Below, in pieces: positions 51,884 to 60,301 of a stretch of 60,402 nucleotides of DNA. This DNA comes from an uncultured Pelagibacteraceae bacterium (GTDB lineage: Bacteria > Pseudomonadota > Alphaproteobacteria > Pelagibacterales > Pelagibacteraceae). The notes beneath the pieces are model-generated. The model did not search any database, was not told the origin of the DNA, and was given only the letters and a program-made list of their open reading frames with translations. Numbering within the stretch: position 1 is the stretch's first letter; the number at the start of each line of letters is the position of its first letter. The position numbers were made by a program, and so were the translations under genes. The stretch lies in contig CACGKR010000002.1 of NCBI GenBank assembly GCA_902573705.1, forward strand, positions 1 through 60,402. The letters are read 5' to 3'.

Positions 51884-52888
51884 ATGTCAGATTTAATCAG
51901 AATTGCAGTAGATGCAATGGGCGGTGATGGTTCTCCAAAAAAAGTCATTGATGGTATTATCCATAATCATAAATTAGATAAAAGTAGTTTTTATAAAATT
52001 TTTGGTAATGAGGAATTAATAAATAATGATATTAAAAATAAAATAGATAAAAATTTTTATGAAATTGTACATACAGATAAAGTTGTTAAAAGTGCAGATA
52101 GTCCTTTAGAAGCAGCTAAAAGAGGCAAAAATACAAGTATGTGGTTAGCTATTGAAAGTGTTAAAAATAAAGACAGCGATATAGTAATTTCTGCAGGCAA
52201 TACAGGAGCGTTGCTTGTTGTTGCAAAACTTAATCTTAAAATGATAGAAAATATAGACAAGCCAGCTTTATCAGCGCTCTGGCCGAATAAAAAAGGAATG
52301 AGTGTTGTCTTAGATCTTGGAGCAAACATTGAATGTAGTTCAAAAAATTTAGTTGATTTTTCAATTATGGGAGCTTCACTTTATAAATCTCTATATCCAC
52401 AAGAAATTCCCAATGTCGCTTTATTAAATATTGGCTCAGAGGAATTAAAAGGAAATGAAATAATAAAGGAAACATTTCAGTTATTAAATCAAAAAAAAAA
52501 TGATAATTTTAATTTTTCAGGATATATAGAGGGAAATGAACTTATGAATGGTGAGGTTAATGTAATCGTATCGGATGGTTTCACAGGAAATGTAGCTTTA
52601 AAAACAGCTGAAGGAACAGCTAATTTTATTACTGACGAACTTAAAAAAGCACTAAGTAATAATATACTAGGTAAGATTTCATCTTTATTGAATATATCAA
52701 ATTTAAATAAATTTAAGAAAAGATTAGACCCAAGACTTTACAATGGAGCTATATTCATAGGACTAGATTCACCAGTAGTTAAAAGTCATGGTGGAACAGA
52801 TTTTATAGGTTTTTCAAATTCACTTGGTGTTTGTAATAGAATTATCAAAGGTAATTTGATAGATAAAATAAAAAATAATATCTTATAA
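51884..52888 (+). CDS. plsX: Phosphate acyltransferase PlsX
   Basis: IRIAVDAMGGDGSPKKVIDG, VISAGNTGALLVVAK, VVLDLGANIECSSKNLVDFSIMG, VIVSDGFTGNVALKTAEG. Confidence 0.96.
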   Translation: MSDLIRIAVDAMGGDGSPKKVIDGIIHNHKLDKSSFYKIFGNEELINNDIKNKIDKNFYEIVHTDKVVKSADSPLEAAKRGKNTSMWLAIESVKNKDSDIVISAGNTGALLVVAKLNLKMIENIDKPALSALWPNKKGMSVVLDLGANIECSSKNLVDFSIMGASLYKSLYPQEIPNVALLNIGSEELKGNEIIKETFQLLNQKKNDNFNFSGYIEGNELMNGEVNVIVSDGFTGNVALKTAEGTANFITDELKKALSNNILGKISSLLNISNLNKFKKRLDPRLYNGAIFIGLDSPVVKSHGGTDFIGFSNSLGVCNRIIKGNLIDKIKNNIL

Positions 52889-53188
52889 ATGAGAATAAAC
52901 TTAACTAAAAAAGACTTAGTTAATATTGTTTATATGCAAATTGGTTTTTCTAAGAGTATATCAGAAAATTTAATAAATGAATTTTTTTCACTTATTGTTT
53001 CTAATTTAATTGAAGAAAAAAAGTTAAAAATTTCTAATTTTGGAACTTTTTCAATAAGAAAAAAGAAATCACGTATTGGAAGAAATCCAAAAACAAAGGA
53101 AAAAAAAATTATATCAGATAGAAATGTCGCTTTATTTAAACCATCCAATGAATTTAAAATTTTTATTAACTCATATGATAATGACTAA
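52889..53188 (+). CDS. ihfA: Integration host factor alpha subunit
   Basis: LTKKDLVNIVYMQIGFSKSISENLI..KLKISNFGTFSIRKKKSRIGRNPKTKEKKIISDRNVALFKPSNEFK. Confidence 0.93.
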   Translation: MRINLTKKDLVNIVYMQIGFSKSISENLINEFFSLIVSNLIEEKKLKISNFGTFSIRKKKSRIGRNPKTKEKKIISDRNVALFKPSNEFKIFINSYDND

Positions 53189-53552
53189 ATTAACAAATGC
53201 ATATAAAACTATTGGTGAAGTTGTTAAGATATTAAAGTTAAAATCTAGAAATAGTCAATCATCTCCCACTCATACCATTCGATATTGGGAAAAAGAATTT
53301 AAACAAATTAAACCAATGATTTTAAATGGAAATAGAAGATATTATGATAAAGAAAATATTGAATTATTAAAAAGAATTCAATTTCTTTTAAAAGAACAAG
53401 GTATGACTGTTAATGGAGTAAAGAAAATATTAAATAAAAATGAACCATTAAAACTTGACGAAGCTCTAAATAATTCTATAAATGTCAATATTATTAAAAA
53501 TAAAGTAAATAATATTTCTAATATTTTAAAAAGCTTAAAAAAATTTAAATAA
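53181..53552 (+). CDS. MerR-family transcriptional regulator
   Basis: YKTIGEVVKILKL..THTIRYWEKEFKQIKPMILNGNRRYYDKENIELLKRIQFLLKEQGMTVNGVKKIL; likely start ATG 53181, not 53076. Confidence 0.9.
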   Translation: MTKLTNAYKTIGEVVKILKLKSRNSQSSPTHTIRYWEKEFKQIKPMILNGNRRYYDKENIELLKRIQFLLKEQGMTVNGVKKILNKNEPLKLDEALNNSINVNIIKNKVNNISNILKSLKKFK

Positions 53553-53553
53553 G

Positions 53554-53745
53554 ATGGCAAAAAAAACACATATAAAAGTTCGTTTAGTTCCAGAGTCTAA
53601 ACCTGATAGTCCATTTTTTTATTATGTAAAAAAACCTGCTGGCGGTGAGAAAGCTAAAATTAAGCTTAAAGCAAAAAAATATAATCCATCAACAAGAAAA
53701 CATGAAGTGTTTGTAGAGAAAAAACTGCCACCACATAGCAAGTAG
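53554..53745 (+). CDS. rpmG: 50S ribosomal protein L33
   Basis: MAKKTHIKVRLVPES..FFYYVKKPAGGEKAKIKLKAKKYNPSTRKHEVFVEKKL. Confidence 0.9.
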   Translation: MAKKTHIKVRLVPESKPDSPFFYYVKKPAGGEKAKIKLKAKKYNPSTRKHEVFVEKKLPPHSK

Positions 53746-53746
53746 T

Positions 53747-54037
53747 TTATTTTTTTTTAAAATTTCTTTTTTCAAAATCTATATAAGCAAAAATCATTCT
53801 TTTCCATATTTCTCGTGTTAGCTTAATATCTATTTTATTTTTAATAGATTTTTTTTTTATTGATTTAAGAATTATAGAAATTCTTTTTTTATCTACTATA
53901 TCTTTCTTACTTGTTTTTAATTTTAAAACATTTTTTATTATATTGGTTCTTTTTTTTATTATTTTGATAAGAACATTATCAAGTTTGTCTAATTTGTTCC
54001 TTAATAAGTAAAGTTTTTTTCTATTTTTTGGCGACAT
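53747..54037 (-). CDS. Chorismate mutase type II domain protein
   Basis: LYLLRNKLDKLDNVLIKIIKKRTNIIKNVLKLK..KKDIVDKKRISIIL..LTREIWKRMIFAYIDFE matches the AroQ helix pattern; short and Lys-rich. Confidence 0.7.
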   Translation of the reverse strand: MSPKNRKKLYLLRNKLDKLDNVLIKIIKKRTNIIKNVLKLKTSKKDIVDKKRISIILKSIKKKSIKNKIDIKLTREIWKRMIFAYIDFEKRNFKKK

Positions 54038-54080
54038 TTATTCAATTGGATAAAGATCAAAATAATATATTTATTCAAAT

Positions 54081-55053
54081 ATGTATATAGAAAACAAACT
54101 TATTAAAAAACAATTGAGTATATGGATACTTTTTATGTTTTTTTTGGTATCTATGATTATCATAATTGGTGGTTTAACAAGACTAACGGACTCGGGACTT
54201 TCTATTACAGAGTGGGAACTTTTTAAAGGATTAATACCACCACTAAATCATGAGCAAATGGAATTATATTTTGAATTATATAAACAAATACCAGAATTTA
54301 AGATGCAAAATTTTTCGATGAATTTAAGTGAATTTAAAGTGATATTTTGGTGGGAGTGGTCTCACAGGTTTATAGCTAGAATAATTGGAATTTTATATTT
54401 AATACCATTAATATATTTTACATATATTTTAGGATTTAAAAAAGTTAAATATTTATATCTCATATTTTTTTTAATATGTTTTCAAGGATTTATAGGTTGG
54501 TTCATGGTGTCTAGTGGGTTAACAAATAGAGTAGATGTAAGTCATTTTAGACTATCAATGCATTTATTACTTGCATTTTTGATTTTATCTTTATTACTTT
54601 GGAATTATCTTAATTTCAAAGTTAAGAAAAATATTTCTATTAAATTAAATCCAATTCTGCCGCTATCTTTTTTGATTTTAATTTTTTTTCAAATTATAAT
54701 TGGTGCTTTTGTATCAGGTATGGATGCGGGAAAAGTCTATAATTCATGGCCTTTAATGGGAAACTCATATTTTCCAGATGATAACAATATTAAAGATTTA
54801 TTTAAATTATCTGCGTTTAGTGATAAGTATATTTTATCTATCAATATTAATAATTATTTATAGAAAAAAAATGTTAGATTTGTATAAAATAATAAATAAT
54901 TTAGGAATTATATTAATTTCACAAATTTTTTTAGGAATTTTAACTGTTATATATGGTGCACAGATTTATATAGCATCTGTGCACCAAATAAGTTCTATTT
55001 TTTTAGTAAGTACATGTATTTACTTTTACTATATAAATACAAGATCTAACTAA
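54081..55053 (+). pseudogene. ctaA: COX15/CtaA-type heme A synthase, split by a frame change with apparent internal deletion near 54821-54830
   Basis: ORF1 54081-54863: MIIIIGGLTRLTDSGLSITEWELFKGLIPPL, FWWEWSHRFIARIIGI, FVSGMDAGKVYNSWPLMGNSYFP. ORF2 54778-55053, +1 frame: FYLSILIIIYRKK..QIFLGILTVIYGAQIYIASVHQISSIFL. Confidence 0.88.
54955..54985. repeat. Perfect 11-bp inverted repeat (hairpin) inside cox15
   Basis: GGTGCACAGAT-TTATATAGC-ATCTGTGCACC. Confidence 0.9.
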
Positions 55054-56371
55054 CAGCTTTTAAACTAGGTTTTCCAGAAGCTCCTAAAGCCTGATCTAGA
55101 TCAGCTATAATATCATCTGGGTGTTCTATTCCAATAGAAAGTCTAACATAGCCAGGTGTCACTCCTGCTGCTAGCAATTCTTCTTCAGTCAATTGGCTAT
55201 GTGTAGTGGTAGCTGGATGTATAGCTAAACTTCTAGCATCACCAATATTTGCAACATGATAAAACATTTTTAATGATTCAATAAATTTTTTACCTGCTTC
55301 AACACCGCCTTTAACTTCTATGCCTATAAGTGCTCCATTTCCACCCTTCATATATTTTTTGGATCTTTCACCAATTTTTCCTTTGTGCAGGGTAGGGTAA
55401 ATAACTCTATCTACATTTTTATGTTTTTGTAAAAACGCAACGGCTTTCTCAGCATTTGAACAATGTTGTTTCATTCTTAATGGAACAGTTTCTAGACCTT
55501 GAATTATTCCCCAGGCATTATCAGGTGCTAATGGTGCTCCTAGATCTCTCAATAGAACAACACGTGCTCTTACAGCGTATGAGACATTCGCGCCTGTCAA
55601 CTGTGGAACTACAACACCCCATTGTGCGCCACCATAACTTGCATCAGGCTCATTAAATAATGGTTGTCTTTTAGGATCTTTTGTCCAATCAAAATTTCCT
55701 CCATCAACAAGGCATCCCCCTATTACTGTACCATGACCACCAATAAATTTAGTAAGTGAATGAACTACTACAGCAGCTCCATGTTCTAAAGGTTTACAAA
55801 TTACTGGTGCTGCGGTGTTATCCATAATTAATGGAATATTGTGCTTTCTACCTATGTCTGATACCTCTTTAATTGGAAATACTCTTAAGTATGGATTAGG
55901 TAAAGTTTCTGCATAAAAACATCTTGTTTTATCATCAATTAATTTTTCAAAATTACTTGGATCTGATGGATCTGCATATCTACATTCAATTCCTAATTTT
56001 TTTAGAGTATGTGTAAACAGATTGACCGTACCACCATATAAATCCGTAGAACTGATAAAATTATCACCTGATTGACAAACATTCATTATAGCAAATGTTG
56101 ATGCAGCCTGACCTGAACCAACGGTAACAGCTGCAAGTCCGCCCTCGAGAGCCGCAACTCTTTTTTCTAAAACATCATTTGTTGGATTCATAATTCTTGT
56201 GTATATGTTTCCAAATTCTTTAAGTGCAAATAAATTTGCAGCATGATCTGTATCATTAAATTGATAAGATGTTGTTCTATATACTGGTACCGCTACAGCT
56301 GTCGTCGCTGGATCACTTCTGTAATCACCACCATGTAATGCAATTGTTTCTGGATTTTTTGATTTACTCAT
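55046..56371 (-). CDS. metY: O-acetylhomoserine sulfhydrylase-type PLP enzyme (MetY-like), copy 1
   Basis: ETIALHGGDYRSDPATTAVAVPVYRTTSYQFNDTDHAANLF, VVVHSLTKFIGGHGTVIGG PLP lysine motif, NIGDARSLAIHPATTTHSQLTEEE. Confidence 0.92.
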   Translation of the reverse strand: MSKSKNPETIALHGGDYRSDPATTAVAVPVYRTTSYQFNDTDHAANLFALKEFGNIYTRIMNPTNDVLEKRVAALEGGLAAVTVGSGQAASTFAIMNVCQSGDNFISSTDLYGGTVNLFTHTLKKLGIECRYADPSDPSNFEKLIDDKTRCFYAETLPNPYLRVFPIKEVSDIGRKHNIPLIMDNTAAPVICKPLEHGAAVVVHSLTKFIGGHGTVIGGCLVDGGNFDWTKDPKRQPLFNEPDASYGGAQWGVVVPQLTGANVSYAVRARVVLLRDLGAPLAPDNAWGIIQGLETVPLRMKQHCSNAEKAVAFLQKHKNVDRVIYPTLHKGKIGERSKKYMKGGNGALIGIEVKGGVEAGKKFIESLKMFYHVANIGDARSLAIHPATTTHSQLTEEELLAAGVTPGYVRLSIGIEHPDDIIADLDQALGASGKPSLKAVS

Positions 56372-56435
56372 ATATTTTCTCCTATTTTTCTCTATTTAAC
56401 GTTAACAGAAATTTACTTTCAAGCTTTATTATTGT
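56372..56435 (-). promoter_or_regulatory. metY leader; candidate structured 5' UTR (possible SAM-responsive element, unproven)
   Basis: 118-nt intergenic gap ahead of metY. RNA-sense AAAGCTTGAAAGTAAATTTCTGTTAACGTTAAATAGAGAAAAATAGGAG has complementary segments (GAAA/TTTC, TTTCT/AGAAA) ending beside a GGAG Shine-Dalgarno. Confidence 0.3.
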
Positions 56436-56489
56436 CATAGTTATTAATAATATTGACTTAATACAATTTGAAGTAGAAATAAAATTGTC

Positions 56490-57599
56490 TTATTTTTTTT
56501 CTATAATGAATAGTTCATTATTAAAATAAAGGCCTTTATTTTTATTTATTATATTTTGAACAATTCTTTGATATTTTTTTTGACTTTCAGCCTTCATAAT
56601 TTGTTCATCAGAAATTTGATTGACATAAACAGCTGCATTCCAAGCTGAAAATATCAATGATGTGGCTATTCCACCACTTATTTCATTAGGTAATGCTCTC
56701 AAGATATATCTAATTTTTTTTGTTTTATGAAATTTTAGAGTTTTTAATAAAGATTTATCTGTATTTGACTTGATATATTTTTCAATCGATGAATATAAAT
56801 ATGGAAATGGATTTTCTTTAGGCCAAATTTTTTTTACTATCTTGTTTGCCGGATCTCCGCCACAAGCATGTACAACAACTAGCTTTCCTTTTTTTGCTAA
56901 AGATTTAATCATAGGCTCAATTACATATTTCACTTTTTTCTCTGCCGTTACTCTTGATCTATAAGGTTGAGATGCAATAATTAAATCATAATCAGTTTTT
57001 CCATTGTTTTGATTAGGTATAACATCTTTCAGAACAAATTCTTGGTCTTTTCTATAAATTACAATAACTGACGGTTCTTTATAAGTTGATGTACCTGTTT
57101 TAGGATTTGTTTCAACTTGCCACTTTTTTGCTAAAAATTCTTGATTAAGTTTTCTTAGCTGAATATTAAAATCTAATGAGGAGTTGCCTTTTAATTTAAC
57201 AACTTTCCAGTTCATTTTTTTTTGCTTATAAATATTATTTGATCTTAACGATGTTGATTCAACATAATTCAAGTTAGAAATTACAAAAACTGTATTTTTA
57301 TGTTCTACAAATCTATCTGGTAATTTTTCTAAGCCCAATCTTACATCCTCCATGCTGATTTCTTTGGTACTTACTAATAGAGGAATATTTGGCATTTTTT
57401 GATGACATTGTCTCATAATATTCATTAATAACGAACCATCACCCATACCAGCATCAAATATTTTTAGGGCAGGGTTATTAGGTCTTATTTTATGAACAAT
57501 AGGTTTTAAAGCATCTGCAATTTTATTTTTTTCATTTGTAGTGGTAACGAAAAGAAGATATTTTTGTCTATTATCAAAAAATCTGAAATTTTTTTTCAT
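56490..57599 (-). CDS. Uncharacterised protein with class I SAM-methyltransferase-like motif
   Basis: 369 aa; LKIFDAGMGDGSLLMNIMRQC resembles SAM-binding motif I; DYDLIIASQPYRS and KKGKLVVVHACGGDP follow; no family recognised with confidence. Confidence 0.6.
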   Translation of the reverse strand: MKKNFRFFDNRQKYLLFVTTTNEKNKIADALKPIVHKIRPNNPALKIFDAGMGDGSLLMNIMRQCHQKMPNIPLLVSTKEISMEDVRLGLEKLPDRFVEHKNTVFVISNLNYVESTSLRSNNIYKQKKMNWKVVKLKGNSSLDFNIQLRKLNQEFLAKKWQVETNPKTGTSTYKEPSVIVIYRKDQEFVLKDVIPNQNNGKTDYDLIIASQPYRSRVTAEKKVKYVIEPMIKSLAKKGKLVVVHACGGDPANKIVKKIWPKENPFPYLYSSIEKYIKSNTDKSLLKTLKFHKTKKIRYILRALPNEISGGIATSLIFSAWNAAVYVNQISDEQIMKAESQKKYQRIVQNIINKNKGLYFNNELFIIEKK

Positions 57600-57600
57600 T

Positions 57601-58419
57601 TTATAATTTTTTAGGTGGATAATTTTCTAATACAAAACTTTTTAGGACCTTAAGAACTCTGTCGGCTTCTTCTAAAAGCATCATATGACCACAGTTATCA
57701 ATTATTTCAACTCTACTACCATCAATAAGGTCAGCTAATTTTTTTCCTTCATTTACAGGACACATCTTATCTCCTGTAGCAAGTATTGATAGTGTGGGAA
57801 TCTTTATTTTTTTAGCTGCTTCAAAACCATTCTTATAATTATCACATGCTCTAAAATCTACTCCAAGCGTATTTTTTATAGTTCTTGATTTTGCTAACAT
57901 TCCTCCAGTGTTAATATGATATAATCCTGGCACAGGATGACCACCAAAGTGACCAGCTGGTCCATGTGCCCAATCCATCATTAAATCAACTGCTTTAGGA
58001 TTGTTATCTTCAGCTAAAGATAACAATTCTGGATTCATGGGTATTGCTCCAGCTCCACCCATTAAACTAAGGGTTTTAATTTTTTCGGGATTTTTTGCTG
58101 TACATTCAATTGTAACTAGGCATCCTTGAGAGTGACCAACTAAAGATGCTTCTTCAAAACCAACTGAGTCAATAACATCAATAACCCAATCTGCCATTTC
58201 TTCAATTGATTTTAAACTTTCTCCACTCGATAAACCGTGTCCAGGCATATCTAATGCTAATACGCTATAACCATGGAATGCAAAATATCTTGTTTGGAGT
58301 ACCCATGTCATATGAGTAAGACCACTACCGTGAATAAAAACAATTAATGGCTTGTTTTTATCGAAAGGTCTACCGCCCGTAGAAGCAAAAACTTCTTCTC
58401 CATTTACTTTGAACTTCAT
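57601..58419 (-). CDS. Alpha/beta hydrolase
   Basis: PLIVFIHGSGLTHMTW, VLALDMPGHGLSSGES, SLVGHSQGCLVTIE nucleophile elbow, ILATGDKMCP, IIDNCGHMMLLEEADRV. Confidence 0.9.
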   Translation of the reverse strand: MKFKVNGEEVFASTGGRPFDKNKPLIVFIHGSGLTHMTWVLQTRYFAFHGYSVLALDMPGHGLSSGESLKSIEEMADWVIDVIDSVGFEEASLVGHSQGCLVTIECTAKNPEKIKTLSLMGGAGAIPMNPELLSLAEDNNPKAVDLMMDWAHGPAGHFGGHPVPGLYHINTGGMLAKSRTIKNTLGVDFRACDNYKNGFEAAKKIKIPTLSILATGDKMCPVNEGKKLADLIDGSRVEIIDNCGHMMLLEEADRVLKVLKSFVLENYPPKKL

Positions 58420-59750
58420 TGATTTGAGACAAGTCTTGGTTTCCTAGCTGCTCTAAAACCAACTTCAAAATCATTTTTTATGTCATCAATATCTTCAATA
58501 CCAACTGATAATCTGATCATATCATGTGATAGACCTGCAAACTTTAATGTAGCTTCATCCATTTGTGAATGAGTGCCAGATGCAGGGTGTATAACAAGTG
58601 TTCTTGTATCACCAACATTTGCTAGATGTGACGCTAGTTTTACATTATTAATAAATGCTACACCGGCATCTTTCCCTCCTTTAATTCCAAATGCTATCAT
58701 GGATCCACGACCATTCGGTAATAGTTTTTTTGCAAGATTATGATCAGGGTGATCAGGTACACTAGGATGAGAGACCCATGCAACACTTTCATGACCAAGT
58801 AAGTACTTAACCATTTCCTCAGCATTATAACAATGCTTTTTCATTCTTACAGATAAAGTTTCGATACCTTGCAAAACATTCCAAGCGTTTTGTGGACTTA
58901 GACAAGGACCAAAATCTCTCATACCTTCAGCTCTTGCTTTCATTGTAAAAGCAGTAGGTCCAAATTCTTCAGCAAAAGATAACCCATGATATCCTTCATA
59001 AGGTTTTGTCATGGTCGGAAATTTATCGTTTTGCATCCAATCGAAATTTCCACCTTCTACTAATATGCCAGCCATTGACGAACCATGACCAGCCATCCAT
59101 TTAGTTAATGAATGAATAACTATATCTGCACCATGTTCAAATGGTTTGCAAAGATATGGAGTTTGATAAGTAGCATCAACGATTAATGGAATACCGGCAT
59201 CGTGTGCAATCTTTGAAATCTCTGGCATATTCATTATTTCATTTCCAGGATTACCGACAAGTTCACCAAATATACCTTTAGTATTTTTTTGAATTGCTTT
59301 TTTAAATCCTTCTGTATCTCTTGGTTTTACGAAGGTACATTTAATTCCAAACTTGGGTAATGTAAGTCTAAATAAGTTAACAGTTCCACCGTATAGTTGT
59401 GATGAAACTACTAGATGATCTCCTGCTTCACATAAAGTCATAACAGTTAAAAAAATAGCACTCATTCCTGAGGATGTAGCAAGTGCTGCAGTACCGCCTT
59501 CTAATGAAGCGACTCTCTCTTCTAATACAGCCACAGTTGGATTTGAAATTCTACTATAAATATGACCACCTCTTTCTAAATTAAAAAGTGCTGCTGCATG
59601 ATCTACATCGTCAAATAAATATGAAGTAGTTTGATAAATTGGCACTTGTCTTGAACCCGCATTTTTGTGAGGTTGATAGCCTGCATGAAGACTTAATGTA
59701 TCAAATTTGTATGTTTTGGGATTTGTGCTTTTATTATTTTTATCTGTCAT
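58416..59750 (-). CDS. O-acetylhomoserine sulfhydrylase-type PLP enzyme (MetY-like), copy 2
   Basis: FDTLSLHAGYQPHKNAGSRQVPIYQTTSYLFDDVDHAAALFNLERGGHIYSRISNPT, IVIHSLTKWMAGHGSSMAG, NVGDTRTLVIHPASGTHSQMDE. Confidence 0.92.
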   Translation of the reverse strand: MTDKNNKSTNPKTYKFDTLSLHAGYQPHKNAGSRQVPIYQTTSYLFDDVDHAAALFNLERGGHIYSRISNPTVAVLEERVASLEGGTAALATSSGMSAIFLTVMTLCEAGDHLVVSSQLYGGTVNLFRLTLPKFGIKCTFVKPRDTEGFKKAIQKNTKGIFGELVGNPGNEIMNMPEISKIAHDAGIPLIVDATYQTPYLCKPFEHGADIVIHSLTKWMAGHGSSMAGILVEGGNFDWMQNDKFPTMTKPYEGYHGLSFAEEFGPTAFTMKARAEGMRDFGPCLSPQNAWNVLQGIETLSVRMKKHCYNAEEMVKYLLGHESVAWVSHPSVPDHPDHNLAKKLLPNGRGSMIAFGIKGGKDAGVAFINNVKLASHLANVGDTRTLVIHPASGTHSQMDEATLKFAGLSHDMIRLSVGIEDIDDIKNDFEVGFRAARKPRLVSNQ

Positions 59751-59786
59751 AAATTTTCCTTATTTTTAAATGTTATTAATTAACTA

Positions 59787-59806
59787 TCAATTTATATATA
59801 AATTGA
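59787..59806. repeat. 20-bp perfect palindrome in the metY-like copy 2 / rplM divergent intergenic region
   Basis: TCAATTTATATATAAATTGA is its own reverse complement. Confidence 0.85.
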
Positions 59807-59830
59807 CAATAAGGCATTTATCAGTATTAA
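59803..59830 (+). promoter_or_regulatory. Candidate sigma70 promoter for rplM-rpsI
   Basis: TTGACA 59803-59808, 16-nt spacer, TATTAA 59825-59830; upstream of ATG 59842. Confidence 0.5.
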
Positions 59831-59841
59831 TCCCGCCAATC

Positions 59842-60301
59842 ATGACTAAATTTGTGAAAAAAGACCAATTATCATCATCGTGGTATGAAATAGATGCTGA
59901 TAATGCAATCGTTGGAAGACTTGCAACAATTATTTCAAAAATAATTAGAGGAAAAAATAAAACAACTTATACACCACACATGGATGATGGTGATTTTGTA
60001 GTTGTTAAAAATATAGAAAAAATAAAGTTTACTGGAAAAAAATTTCAAAACAAAAAATATTTTAGACACACAGGATATCCTGGAGGTATTAAAGAAACTA
60101 CACCAGAAAAAATATCTGAAAAAAAAACCTGAAGAAACATTAAAATTAGCTGTAAAAAGAATGCTTCCTGGAGGAGTACTTGGAAGAAAACAACTAACAA
60201 AATTGAAAATTTATGTTGGGAGTAATCATCCACATACTGCTCAAAACTTAAAAATTATCGAATTAGGAAAACTTAATAATAAAAATATTGTAAGAAGTTA
60301 A
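59842..60301 (+). CDS. rplM: 50S ribosomal protein L13, frameshifted at an A9 tract as given
   Basis: [71 protein letters not shown]; one A fewer continues ..[59 protein letters not shown]. Confidence 0.93.

Noticed and set aside
53076-53180. Longer N-terminus of the MerR-like ORF
   Set aside because: The extension overlaps ihfA in another frame; MerR homology begins just after ATG 53181.
56440-56529. 86-aa plus-strand ORF (56269-56529) over the metY leader
   Set aside because: Starts antisense inside metY and runs into the AT-rich leader; no coding signal recognised.
59770-59841. Extended L13 N-terminus (MLLINYQFIYKLTIRHLSVLIPPI)
   Set aside because: Covers the palindrome and promoter-like region; L13 homology begins at MTKFVKKDQ (59842).
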